From contig OZ234494.1 of the NCBI GenBank assembly GCA_965153455.1, positions 4,712,001 through 4,776,000 of the forward strand: a DNA stretch of 64,000 bases, in the 5' to 3' direction. The position numbers and the translations under genes were made by a program. Origin of the DNA: Sphagnum compactum (lineage: Eukaryota > Bryophyta > Sphagnopsida > Sphagnales). Positions 47,195 to 59,949 of the stretch are shown piece after piece (positions within the stretch are counted from its first letter, which is position 1; the number at the start of each line of letters is the position of its first letter). Under the pieces are notes generated by a model. It worked only from the letters and a program-made list of their open reading frames with translations. It did no database searches and was not told the origin of the DNA.

Positions 47195-50045
47195 CTCAAT
47201 ATTTCCTTTAAATTGCAATAACATTTCAATAAACATTAAATTACATGTAAATTCCATTTGTGGATATGTATGATGCAATTTTTTTTTGCGCATATAAATA
47301 TTAAATTTGAATTTCATAATAAAATTTAAGGAAATTTTGAAATATGAGTTTGTAATAATGTAAGTTCAATATATGTAATTTATTATTTCTTTGTAAATCA
47401 AATGTTAATTTACAACAAATCAAGTAATGATACATAATTCATAATTTTTTGGAACTTTAATGTTTATTCATTTTTATATGTATGATGTCTTAATATATTT
47501 TTAAAATTGTAATAAACATTCCTTAATTATTAAGGTACACATAAATGTTTTTTGTATCCATGAATGATTACATGTATGATGAATTGTTTTGTGCATGTAA
47601 GTATTATACTTTAATTTGAAAATAAAATTTAAAGAAATTTCGAAATATAAGTCAACTTAATAATGTATATGTTCAATACATGCATAATTCATAATTTCTA
47701 TGTAAATTCAATTTTAGTTTACCACATATCAAGTAAGGATATTTAGGTGTTTCAAAAAAAAAATGTTCAATACATGTGTAATTTATTATTTCCATGTAGA
47801 TTCAATTTTAGTTTACAGCATATCATGCAATGATACATAATTAATCATTTTTATAATTTTAATTATAATTATAATTTTTGCTATTATTTCCAATAAATTT
47901 TTCATCTATTAAAAGTAATTATTTATTTATTTATGATTAAACTATAATAACTTTCAGAATAATTAATAAATATATTTAATAAATTATCATGTAATTTCAG
48001 AAATTATTTTATTTAAAACTACTATATTATGAAATATTTTTTCATATTTAATATTAATTATACTAGGTCATTTAATAATTCCAACAAGTTAGATACAAAT
48101 ACGAATAAAAATAGTTAAATAACTAGCCTAACCTAATTACTAGCTACAATATTATTATTAATGTTATTGTTATAATTGTAGTCAATTATTAATTATCACA
48201 ACATTATAATGATGAATGTAATAAAAATATCATATAAAATTTATTATTGAATATTTTTATTTGAGTTAATTCTTTGTTTATGAAATGTTAATAAGAATTT
48301 ATAATGAATTTCGAAATTAAAAAATTCAGTGATAATTAATCATTTAGTAAATAAATACATTTAATTGCTGATTTTTCAACAAGAAACTAATCACCATATT
48401 ATTTAATAAATGATGATAATATGTTTAATTGTTTAATTATACAACTATATAGTTCAAAATAGTTGATGAATAATTACTATAAGTAATTAAGGTAAGTAGC
48501 TAGACCTAGGCTAGGTAAATTATTAGTTTAGGTCCAGGCCTAACTAAGTTTAGACTAGCTTATATAACTAGATTACAACTATTTGAGTTGCAATTAAGTT
48601 GCAATTGGGTTACAACTAGGGTAAACATCAAATGGTACTCTATCACCGAACACTTTCAAGTTTTCCCTCATTTCAACACCAAATTGAACGTTTTTATGTC
48701 ATTGGAAGCGCAAAACAGAAGGTTACAAATGATCTTTGAACCTCAAAAACAAAAGAACAAAGTAGAGAATGCAAAAAGAGAAAGACTGATATTTTGTTTC
48801 AAATTTTGTTTCTAGACCCCCTTTACTTCTAGTAACTATATCTTGCTCATTTCTCATTCATTTTGAACGATTTGAAAAGCTACAAATGCACTATCTCAAA
48901 ATCTATAAAACTCGTTGAAAGTGAAAAATTAAAAAAAAATAGTTGAAGAGCTGAAGCTTCAAAATCATTCTGAACACTTATGAATAAATCCAAAGCACAA
49001 CCCCCTTCACTTTGAAATGGCATATCTTACTCATTTCCCATTAAATTGTAATGTTTTTTGTAGATTTGGATACGCCACATGGAGGATTGAAAAATTGTTT
49101 TAAGTTTAAAAAGGAACAGACCATGGACAAAAGAGTTATAATGATCCAATATTGTTAAATGTTTGGTGATAGGTGTGTTTTCCCTAGGTTACAACTAAAA
49201 CTTTTATGCCATATTGTTTGGTTTCCATTCCATGAATCCAAACTATATAAAGGAATGCACTAGGATTATTGAAGAACACAATAAACATGAAAATCTAATA
49301 GCCATTTGGGATGAGCCAATCAAAAAGGTTCAACCTTAAAAACTAAACCAAATGAGTATAGGACTTCATTTATTAATTGCCATGTGGTTTAGGTCTAGGC
49401 CTAACATATGTGCCTAGATCTAGCCCTAATTTAAGCCTAGATTAAATGGCCTATGTTTAGGTTTAACCTACCTGCCAAGGTTTAAAACTAACCTATTTTT
49501 AGACACCATGTGGCTTGAACTTTTGATGTGGATGTGCCATGTGTCATTTAACTATGCGTTGACCCCACATTTATGAATGTGCCACATGTTAACATTATCA
49601 ATGTGTCACGTGTCACCAAACCACTGGCCAAATGTTCAATTTACATAGTTGCAACATAGTCGAAATGTTCAACTTACATAGTTGCAACCTAGTTGAAATT
49701 GTAATTATATTTTTGGTTGATGTCATCCTTAGTTAGCAGATGAAGTTCATCCATTAGTCGAATGTAGTTGACAACATCCCTCGACTATATTGGTAGAACA
49801 ATTTTGAATTAAATTGGTAAGACATGGCACATAATGGCTATTGTTGTGGTGTTGACATGTGGCATAGACTTTCAACTATAATTTCATTCTCAACTTGTAC
49901 TTTTTGACATTACTAGTTAACAATTGCAAAAAATATTTCCCAATTGCAAAAAATAAATTACAACTATATGTGTAGTTTTCGACTTGATTTATAGTTGAAC
50001 AATAGTTGAAAACATAGTTGCAAAAGGGGGGGTTTTCTAGTAGTG
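47195..50045 (+). mobile_element. Second long CACTA copy, right end intact, left part missing
   Basis: The right end, reverse-complemented, is CACTACTAGAAAACCCCCCC, the best-preserved terminus in the window, followed by AAA. From about 47250 onward the sequence parallels 7740-10361, including the AT-rich monomers, the TAGCTAGACCTAGGCTAG region, the nested element and the TATA-like block. It differs by an insertion of about 140 bp after the TATA block (49265-49395). No left terminus was found; the boundary near 47195 is where similarity stops. No transposase is seen. Confidence 0.8.
48617..49186. mobile_element. Nested MITE-like element, second copy, GGTTACAAC on both sides
   Basis: The element starts TAGGGTAAACATC, ends GTGTGTTTTCCCTA, and is flanked by GGTTACAAC at 48608-48616 and at 49187-49195, an exact 9-bp duplication. 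Internally it matches 9080-9656. The left terminus has lost a few bases of the inverted repeat (the ACACCTATCACC part), which its partner at 9080 keeps. The shared site shows that it was carried along when the host CACTA element was copied. Confidence 0.75.
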
Positions 50046-50384
50046 AAAACATTAAAACGCCCTGGATATCTTTCATGGGTCCTCTAAGGAATATTTTGTC
50101 AGAATTCAAGCCAATTCTGGCCAAGATGTCTATGGATAGCAACAACAACCAAGCTGCCAACGTAACTTAAACTTTTATATGTTTCTTGCATTGTATGTTA
50201 TTTGTTGTAATGTTTTTTGCATTTTCTAATTGATGGTTTAGTTGCATTTGCAAATTAATTTGACCTTACTGCATGTTGGGAATGTGCTGCATCATACCTT
50301 TGTTGGAGAACATTGATTCTCTTGTACAATTTACATAGTAAGATGATGTTTTCATATGTGATTTGGTGACTATAGTAAAAGTTT

Positions 50385-51480
50385 GCCAGGGTAGTTCTAT
50401 TCTTTATACAATGATGGCAGTGAACCATTTTTTAGTGATGAATTTTGGGCATTTAAAGGTTTGTTAGATTGTAGCCATGACCACGTCCACATGAAGTGGG
50501 TGGCAGAATTGAATGACTTTAATGAACATCGTGCCTTCATTGTGAATGGTGATAAACTTTGGGCCATTCACAATGACCCAATATCGAATGTTAGGACAGT
50601 TGTGACTAAGGATTCTTTTCAAATCTAATTTCACAAGTGAAGTCAAAGTGTTCAAGTAAGTTTCTAACCTTATTTTCTTTTTTGATTCATCTTGATGTGT
50701 TTTGAGTTAGGGGTTTTGTTTTCTTTCAAACACAAATTTTAGTTTGGGACTTTGTTTTCTTTCAATCTATGTGGCAACTTTCCTTTTTTAATATCTCTTT
50801 GTTGGTTTGTGGGTGCATCTGCCTTGCTTGCTTTCAATGTGTGTTGCTATTTGTAACATTTCTTCTTTCAATTATTTTTGTTAGTTTGCAGTTGCATCTA
50901 CCCAACTAATCAAAGAGTTGGACAACCACTTCCCCTAGTGTGCCTTGCTCAATGCCATGGGCATTGTATGTCCATAATACTAGTTGCAGCCCAACTATGA
51001 TGATAATTTTACCAAGCATTTGGAAGTATGAAAGTTTGGTACTATGATCTAAAACTTTTGGGGTTTGGAGGTTCAAGTTCATTGGTTGCACCATTGCTTG
51101 ATTGTTGGGGGCTAGATGCGCGAAGCAAGGGATGTTCAAGTTGTGTATGGAAAACAATTTTAAGGCTGCCATGCAACCACTTTTTTATTTGAATCCATTG
51201 ATTCGAATTTGGAGGACAATTGATACATCTCGGGTTTTCATGCATTCTAGAGTATTTTAAATTGGTAGAAATGGCCATAATCCCTGTTAAAGGGAGTGTA
51301 AAAAATGAAAGATGTTTTTCATTTCTTGCATTTCGTAAGAACAAGTTGGGATCTACTTTAGATCCTCACCTTCCTCTTGTTGTTAGCATGTATAACCAAA
51401 AGTTTTTTTTACTTTAAAAGTTTTTTGTATATTGCCACATTTGATGCTTGGATTGGAGCAACTGATCGTTACGGTATTCT
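50385..51480 (+). pseudogene. hAT-family transposase pseudogene with an intron
   Basis: The clearest part is the C-terminal dimerisation region at 51304-51410. It reads NERCFSFLAFRKNKL then STLDPHLPLVV, the usual hAT pattern of (V)E(D/N)ERxFS followed by KNKLRxxLxPHL. Upstream, 50892-51240 read in more than one frame gives family-like pieces: a CALLNAMGIV stretch, NFTKHLEV and MFKLCM-like remnants. A first exon at about 50385-50655 includes a WVAELNDFNEHRAFIVNGD stretch. It ends at GTAAGT (50656) and resumes after TTTGCAG (50891), so splice signals survive. Stops and frameshifts are frequent. Terminal repeats of the original element were not found; the 3' side stops where the inverted duplication begins. 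Confidence 0.7.
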
Positions 51481-51576
51481 TGCGTAAATGCCATTTTATT
51501 CTGACATTTCTAGAGATGCATAGTTGTTGCCTTCAATACTTTTATGACTTTGCTCACCCTGGCCATAGCTTCATGT

Positions 51577-51724
51577 TCTAAGAATCAACATTGTGAAAAC
51601 CAGTTCAATTTTTTTAAAGTGTTGATACCCTTTTTTTGGGGGAGAACCAGAACCTTTTGTAAATTACTTTGTGAAAATTAGACCTAGTGGGTATCATAAA
51701 ATTGTGATACCCACCCAACATTGG
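51577..51724 (-). mobile_element. Truncated copy of the 933-bp inverted-repeat element
   Basis: The terminus reads TGATACCCACCCAACATTGG and ends at 51724, followed by TAAATA, the complement of the TATTTA flank at the left-arm copy. Only 148 bp corresponds; the rest of the element is missing on the inner side, where the hAT pseudogene begins. Confidence 0.65.
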
Positions 51725-53696
51725 TAAATACTTCCAACAATGTTTTTTTTTATTTTCATTCTTGTGATAGCTTTTGCCCAAACTTTTGCCTTGGGACTCC
51801 CCTCAAGTGGATGCTTACTTTTGGAACACCTTTTTCTTAGGGCCTTACCTCGTGTAAAGACTTACAAAAAAATTGTTGTTCCTGGGAAAGGAGAGGAGAG
51901 AAAATGGGTGTTTTTTTTAAAGTGCAACATTTGCCTCTTGTATTAGAAATAAATGACATTCTACGAGGTTACTTTAAAGGTAGGCCTTTATGTACATAAT
52001 AAATTAAAAAATGAAGTGTTTTAAAACATTTGAAAAATCATACACAAATCTTTGAGGAAATGGAAAACATTTATGTTTACAATACTTAATTTTGTGAAAA
52101 TTTCAAGAAAATTTACTAAAAGTGAATTTTTTAAAGATATATATCAAAATGGTGCATTGATATATTTTTTACTTTTTTGAAAATTGAAGATATATTCAAC
52201 CATGTGATTTCACATAGTTTGAACCATGTTTGTGAACAATTTTAAAGTTTTCATTTAAAAAAAAGGGTTTTTCAAGAAAGATGAATAAATGTGTGGTAAT
52301 TTTGAAATTTTGACAAATACGCACATTCATTTGGAAGGTGACAAACATAATTATAGTGACTTTGTTTTAAATGCTTATTTAAATGATTAATGAAGCCTTG
52401 ATGTTAGTGCAATTTGAAATAAAAAGTTGATTTTGTTATATATATGTATATCATATACATGTGGATGTTTGAATTTAAATAATATAAATACTATAAATTC
52501 AAATAATATTAAATAACGCTAGTTTTTTAAGAATCAATATTTTAAGCCCCAAACACCAAAATTGAAACTCACAATTAAATGCACTGCACTTTTGGAACAA
52601 TTATATTTCACATATTATGATATTAAACCCAAATATCCCCAAAAGGCCCCCACATAAGGTCCAAACATGATTGGGGTACCACATCTGAACCATAAGGATT
52701 CATTCCAAGGATTCCCAGATTCATCTTTTTCTTCATGTTTCCCTTCATATGTTTTACATTTCACCCTTTTTTTTCATGTCAAATGAAATAATTTTGTTCC
52801 AAATTTTATATAAGCCTCTAGAGTATATATTGTTTTCACTTATGAAAGTGAGAATAATCAATTTATCCAATGTGGGCCATGTTTTATCAATGGCCCGAAA
52901 TTCCCAGAAATTTGACTTTTTGAGATTTTTTACATTACAATAGTGCATTTGGTTTTTGTCACATTCATACATTTTATACACATTAGCACATAAGGTGTTT
53001 GTGGTAAAAATCTTGGGCGAAAAAAGTTTTTAAAACATTCCTTATGAGTCTTTGAACCTTTTTTCTTTCATGAAACAAATGTTTTTATTTTTTTTCAAGG
53101 ACTTGGTAGGAATATTTAAACTTGTTCAAATTTGACATTCTATGCATAGAATAGTACCTTTGTAATGTATATCTATTTATGAACAAAATCAAACTTTCAA
53201 TATGAATGTGTCATTAAGTATCAACATGTTTAAATGAGGGGGTCCAATGAGTATAAAATGAGATAATCGTTTTGGGTACCCCAACCATGCTTTGACCCCA
53301 TAACGTGTTTTCAAAATGGGAATTGAGATTTTTTTAAAAAAAAACACAATGAAAATGGAAGCTTTGGTACCATCCAAAATTGTTTCTTTTGAATTTTGTG
53401 CATGTTTTTTTTATGTGTTTGATTTTATTAATTTTGACAATGTTGGGCACTAGTTTAGTAATGCACAATAATAATAACAATCCTTGTTATAAACATGTTA
53501 CCATGTAATACAACATTGTTTTCATTATTTTTAATTAGATGTCAACTTCAACATTCATCGTTAAGTAATAAAAATGTCGAAGGGTAGATGAAAGGGAAAT
53601 AAGATAAGCAAGTTGAATGTGGATAACAAGTTGATAATGTTTTAAGTGACAAACCAAGATAATGCAAGTCAAATTAACATGTGAAATTTGAATAAA

Positions 53697-54400
53697 CATT
53701 AGAAAAAAATCTAGTTTTTTAACTGGGGTATACAATTGATTTTCAATTGCATGCAACACATGCAATTGGATTTTGCCCCAATTGCATAAAACAAGTTGCA
53801 ACAGATATGGAATTGCACATAACAATTTGCATTTGACATGTATATACATTATCATTACACATTTCATCCATTTTTATTTTACACAAGGAGTTGCACATGT
53901 AACTATGTGTAGAACATATACCATGTGTATATACAAAACGGTGACTTTTCTTTTCATGATGCATGTCCGTTTTTGAAGGCCAATTATTTAATGACTTTCA
54001 TATTTTCAACTCTATTTCAATATTCAATATTAATTAATAAATTTAAGCTATCTAGTCCATCCAATATAATGTGGATAAAATTTCAACACGTGCAACTTAA
54101 GTTTAACCTTAGTTAACATGGGTTTAACTGTAATACTAAAGGTAAATACTATTATACATAGCTTATGTAGATAAATTTGGTATACTAACTTAGGAATGTA
54201 TTAGCTTAAATTGATATTTTTATGACACATGTTCATTTGTACACCATTAATTGTATGTTAGTTGCATGCACAACTATATGGCTTTACAAATATACGGTAT
54301 CAATTTGAAATTGCAAGCATAATCAATATAATTTTAAATGATAACTAGTTACATGTAGTTGCATAATGAGTAGTTGCAAATGACAAGATTTCTTCTATTG
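53697..54400 (-). mobile_element. CACTA element in the right arm, internally deleted, AAA flanks
   Basis: The left end is CATTAGAAAAAAATCTAG. The right end, reverse-complemented, is CAATAGAAGAAATCTTGTCA, the same as the left end of the copy at 37638. AAA flanks both sides (53694-53696 and 54401-54403), the complement of the TTT flanks in the left arm. Compared with that copy it lacks the equivalent of about 37940-39050, including the TATA-like block, leaving 704 bp. Confidence 0.8.
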
Positions 54401-56284
54401 AAACTAAGCTTTAGTAAACTAACTAACAAAGCCAACAGTGGCAAAGTAATTACATGGTTTAAATGTAAAAATGATTTGTGGAACGATTACAAGTATATAT
54501 AAAATCTGAATATAATTTTTAAAAATTCATATTTAAAAAGTCCTTATTGAATGACTTTGAAAATTTGAAAAAAAGAATTTTGCAAACATTTTGTGAAGAA
54601 AATAAATATAGGAAAAAGGGTTTGAAATCCCATAATTTCAAATAAAAGTTTTGTAATGTAAAAAACTCAATTGGCTTCTACCAAAAAAAATTTAGTAGGC
54701 AATGAAAAATACTCACAAATTTTAGATTTTTGGAAAATTCATTACTTCATTCTTTTGCGTAAGATTAACATGTTTCTTTTCCTCTCAAGAATAAAACTAA
54801 GTAGATTCAAACATGGTTGAAATAACAAACATATAATGAAATAAATATTACTAAGAAAATGACATTGTCCAAGTACTAAAAAGAACATACATTTTTATGG
54901 TTTTTGGGATAAGTTGTATTCTAATGAAAAAAATCACTAGGAATGATTAAGACTACCTTAAGACATTATTCTGAGTTGAAAGTTGAATGCAATAAAGTCA
55001 AATATTTATACTATTATTGAAAGGTGATACAAATCTTCTCAAGGAGCTTTTGATAGGGGCAAAATTGACCAAAGAATTGGTCGGTACCCCATTTTGAACC
55101 TTTGGTGACTTCTTAGGGTCATTGTTTTAGAAACTACTTCTATCAACATGAAAAAAATCTAAAAACTTGCCAATTTGGTATCAATCATTAACAAAGGCAG
55201 AAAACACCAAAGTTTTGAAAGTTTTCCCTCCTTAACAATTATAATATGTAGTTGATTGAGATTAGGGTCTTTATTCTCAAGGGGTTGGTGATGGAGATAA
55301 AAGACCAACTAAAAAAGGTGCCTAAAAATGAAATAATGTTAAGGACCAAGAAGATAATATGATTTAGGAAATAAAGGGCTTTGGATAGTCAAGTGCATGG
55401 TACATAGGTTAACAAAAGGAGCATAAACCTAAAAACATATATTTTCAATGTAATTGAATTGCAAAAATGTACCACCACATAACATAACATTACATTTACT
55501 TCTAGTTGAATTTTAAAGATGTTTTAAGAAGGCAAAATTTTGGGGTTTTCCATAATATTTTCACTAGTATGTTGTGATATTTTACAAAAATTCTTACATA
55601 TCTTTTAATTCAAAAACCAAAATCAAGTCAAAATCATAGTAAACTTGTTGTTCATCACAATTAAAATTCAAATTTTCATTAGGGCATATTGTAAATATTG
55701 CAGTAGGCGATTATGTTTGAATGTAATTAATTTTTAGAAACAAAATTTTGAAAATCTGAAAAATTATTGAAACATTTATGTAGTTAATTAACAAGTGAAA
55801 AATATACTTTTAGAGCAAAAAGTTAAGTCTTAATGATTGTCTTGGAATTGAAAGAAACAATATATTAAATATTCAACATTAGTCTACTGAATCTACAATG
55901 TTAGTATGGTAATTAATACCCTATGTTCAAGTTTGATTTGGGGATTAGTACATTAAGGTGAACCAATTTTGGCACATGACGTCTATAAAAAATTTAAAAA
56001 TCTTCTTGTTTATACTTATATTCAAACATTGGGAGCCACATGTTAAAATTTCATTAGGATTTTGGAAACCCTAGTTTAATGTTGGAGAACCTTGTATTTG
56101 AAAGATGAGCATCTATATTATTAATTATAAATAGATAAAGGACATTATCAATCTATGATTCAATGTACACCTTGCTATTTTGGTTCTCAACAACCTTCCA
56201 AACAATCTTTTGTATCATAGTCATAGTATATTGTACTTTGTGCCAAATTATAAACAAAAACGTGCATAAATGAAAGCATACCAA

Positions 56285-56851
56285 GTCTGTATTCATATAT
56301 TAAGAAATGTGACAAGGTTTGTTGTACAACACTTTAATAGTTCATCTTCTAGTGAAATGATGACATTTTATCATCTTAAATTTATTTTACAAGCATTATA
56401 AATGAGTTAAAGTCCATTCCAAATAATTGAATCCATATTCCAATTCATGTTGTAACAAGTTGACTCTATTATGTTTTCGTGCTTTCACAAAGACAACAAC
56501 ATGCATTAGGACCTCATTTGTCATGTGCCATGGTGGTCTATTGATGGGGTTTGACCCATCATACACTAAATGCATTAGTTATAAGGGTTGAAATTTGGGT
56601 CTACATTGAGGATAGTGGGCATGATATAGTCTGGTTTCCATTAGCAATATTCTTACCCAATAAAAATTGCCTTTGGGACATAAAAAATGGATTGTGTAAT
56701 GTGTTTTCATTGTCAACACGTCTTACATTTTCGAACATTTGATTTTTGAAAACATGGTTGCTTTCAATATTTAGGAGGAATGAGGTGGAATTTTTGGCAA
56801 ATGAATTATTTATTTATTTTGCATTCCTCCTTCACAATTGTCAATCGTTTT
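56285..56851. other. Spacer between the right arm and the next CACTA copy
   Basis: No gene recognised. A 63-codon plus frame at 56551 has no domain. No similarity to the DNA left of 34113 was seen. Confidence 0.4.
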
Positions 56852-58382
56852 CATTAGAAGAAAAGTCTCAATTTGCAACTAAAAATATGTTGCAACCAAC
56901 ATGTACACTAAAATTTTATTAGTTGCACAAGTGAAGTCACATGCAACATCTAATTGCAAATGATGACTTAACATGATGTCATCACGTTCCACATGGATGA
57001 TGTATATAGTGAACATATACACCCTCATTTATTGACCATTTGTATAAAATTTACAAACAGTTACCATTATTTGCAACTATGGTATAACCCATTAGAAAGT
57101 GCCATGTGACAACATAATAAATATTTTAAAATTGTGTTTTAAAATACATAGTGGATCTTTATCATCTATTTTAGATGGTGTTAGATCATGCTAGTGGCAC
57201 AATAAAAGTTTGTCACGTGGCATGTTGATTGAATTTTGGCCAAAATAAATTTAAATCAATATTTTGATAGGTATGTAGGTAGGTAAATAAAATTAGGTAG
57301 GTAGGTAGGTGGGTAGGTATTCTAGGAGGTAGATTTGTAAATACTTTTATTATGTTTTAGGTTTAACCTTTACGATTAAGCCTCTTTGATTGGCTCATCC
57401 CAAATTACCATGCATTTAATATAAAAATGTGAGACAAAACACATTATTTATATACATTTAGAAGATGGAAATGGAGGACAAAACATATGGGATAATTTTT
57501 TTAGTTGTAAATCAGTTTGCAACAAATTTGCAGTTAAGTTGAAACAAAAAACTTTATCCCATAACCTTTTTCAATTTTGTATACTATATATATACTAATT
57601 AACTAACTAGACCTAATTGATTAAACATGCAATAATAATTATTTACCCATTTATCAACTTACCTACTATTTATTGCTATTTATAAATTAGGTAATAACTA
57701 GTAATAACATAGATTATTTAAACTATTACATTAAAAATTTATAATTGTAATTGAAATTTAAAATTTGTAAATGATTTAATTTAAGTAAAAATATTAATAA
57801 TTAATAATTACGATAAATTTATTATTAGGAAATTTTTTTTCCTACTATTAATTAAATAATATATAATTTAAAAACTTATAAATATAATATATTATTATAT
57901 ATTATTATATATTATTATAAATATTTTCTAATATTTACCTAATCATCATTAGTTAATCATTTTTATTAAAAAATTATTAATTTTCCAAAAAATTATTTAA
58001 TAATATTATTTAATCAAATAAATTGTTAACAATAACATTAAAATTAAAATGATGAAAATAAAAAATAAATTATCGGATAATATTAATTCAAATAATTACT
58101 AATTAAATTAAAATAATAATAATTGATTGTATAATGATAATAATACCAATTATTAGTTAATTGCTATTAATAATACCCTAATTTATGCTACAATTAATTT
58201 AAAATTAAATTATGAAACAAAAAAGTTATTGATTATAAATATTGACTACTTAGTAATTATTAAATAATTATTAACTATGGATTTAACTAACTATTATTAT
58301 GAACGAATTAATTAACTTGTAATTAGTAGTAGCTATTATTTATATTAAATATAATGGGTCACTTGTAAGTTACTTCTCAGTG
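56852..58382 (-). mobile_element. CACTA-family element, left end clear, right end tentative
   Basis: The left end CATTAGAAGAAAAGTCTC is close to the end of the copy at 37638. It is preceded by TTT and followed by TTGCAACT-rich DNA. TAGGTAGG repeats lie at 57275-57320, a GATTGGCTCATCCC block at about 57388, and a TATA-like ACTATATATATAC at about 57585. The order of the last two is the reverse of that in the copy at 47-50 kb, hence the minus strand. A possible right end, reverse-complemented CACTGAGAAGTAAC, is at 58382, but its flank is TGG, not TTT. The interior from 57.7 to 58.3 kb is extremely AT-rich. Confidence 0.5.
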
Positions 58383-58669
58383 TGGAAACATATTTCAAGT
58401 TTGAACACATCATTAATTGGCAAAGCAAGGGTGACTCAACAAAAGATAATTCTTCATACATTTTCATAATCAAGAAGACTAGTTTTCAATGAACTTGAAT
58501 TGAGGACAATCATCTTTCTTGCAACCTTGATGACCATTGAAGTATTATATGATCATTGATGGATGCATTGCATGTTTTTTCTTTTTGCATTTCATTTTAC
58601 CTCCTACACCATCTTTAGAAAGTTTTGATAGATTTGCACTTGGCAAATTTTTCTCGATGTTTTTTGCAC

Positions 58670-58987
58670 TAAAGGGTAAAACATGACATGTTGGACCAAA
58701 TTGGATGTGACATGCATTGCATTTGGATGGGATGAAATGTAATAAAATGTTATATGATAGTTACATTGAATCTTATGGTTTGGATTCAAACATGTGTGGT
58801 AGTTTATATGTGTAGTGACATAATACATAAAACACACATGCAATTAGAAAATGGTACATATAGTATATTCAAACTTTTAGATGTTTTTAAATATGTAGAT
58901 TTGTCGTATATCAAAATATGTGATTTTTTTCAATGAAAAAAATGTATTAAAAATTTTCAATCGCATGAATGATGAAACATATTATAT

Positions 58988-59028
<41 letters not shown>

Positions 59029-59949
59029 TGTGCACTTTTCCTACCTCATACAGTTCCATAAACGGCAAAAATCTCTTTTTCGCCTACTTCTATCTCGGAA
59101 GCCAAAGCCCTCATTCCTTGAAGTTAAATATCTTCCAATAATGGACATAAAAAAGAAGAATTAAAATAATCTGGGTTCCATGTTATTGCACATTGCCAAT
59201 GATGATCAACTAATCAATTGATGAAAAAAATGAAGTGATTTTGTGAAAATTAAGTTCCAATCAAATGGAAATATTAAATGACATTACATGCACCTTGAAT
59301 CAAATGAATTGAAATGGATTCATATTTAATTGAATCGAATTCAAATTCCTAAATTGAATTCAAATACAATGATTGTAATTTGATCTGATTTGAATTGAAT
59401 TTGAATTCAACTAAATTCAATACAACAATTGGATTAATATTCAATTAAAAAGAAATGGGATAAAAATTTGTGGAGACAATATTAAATTTTTTTGGTGAAT
59501 ATGGTGTTGGGAATTTTTAAAAAAAACATACGTATCCCAAAAAAAACATTTATATGCCTTGTTACTTGAGAATGGTTTAAATAGATTTCGGGTTAGAATT
59601 TGGTAAAATGAGATATTATGAGACCCTATAGTTGTCCTACCTAAATTAACTACGATGAATCATCATCACTGGAATTATATAAGAATAATATGTTTATGTT
59701 ATCAATAGGAAGAATGGTGTGAGACCAATGAAATCATTAAATGTGTAATCTATAGCACAATGAATGTCCAACAATTTCCTAGTTTAGACATAATTATGAT
59801 TAGAAAATAAATAAATAAATGAAAATAAATTTCACACTGATATTAATCATTTTAATATATTTATATAGGAAAGAAATTTGGTATTGCATTTTAAAAATTT
59901 GTGTATTTATGTGTGGACTTTGCATGTACTAAGATTGGTCCATCGTAAA
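58670..59949 (+). repeat. Direct repeat copy R, outside the inverted duplication, with insertions
   Basis: This copy matches 32610-33401 in the same orientation. Relative to that copy it has an AT microsatellite at about 58990-59026, a CpG-containing insert of about 90 bp at 59039-59120 (AACGGCAAAAATC and TTTCGCC words), and an insert of about 500 bp at about 59172-59672. The last contains many GAATTCAAAT-like words at 59300-59430. Similarity ends near GGTCCATCG. Confidence 0.65.
58990..59026. repeat. AT dinucleotide microsatellite
   Basis: About 18 uninterrupted AT units. Absent from the matching position of direct repeat L. Confidence 0.9.

Larger units (their letters stand above)
51577..56284 (-). 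repeat. Right arm of the large inverted duplication
   Basis: This is the reverse complement of 34113-41567, as described for the left arm, but 4.7 kb long because it lacks the 1.6-kb ACCATATG-flanked insertion and about 1.1 kb of the CACTA element. Its inner end lies within a truncated copy of the CCAATGTTGGG element (51577-51724). Two short frames are conserved with the left arm (at 53.5-53.9 and 52.75-52.98 kb), but one crosses a CACTA end and neither has a domain. Confidence 0.85.
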
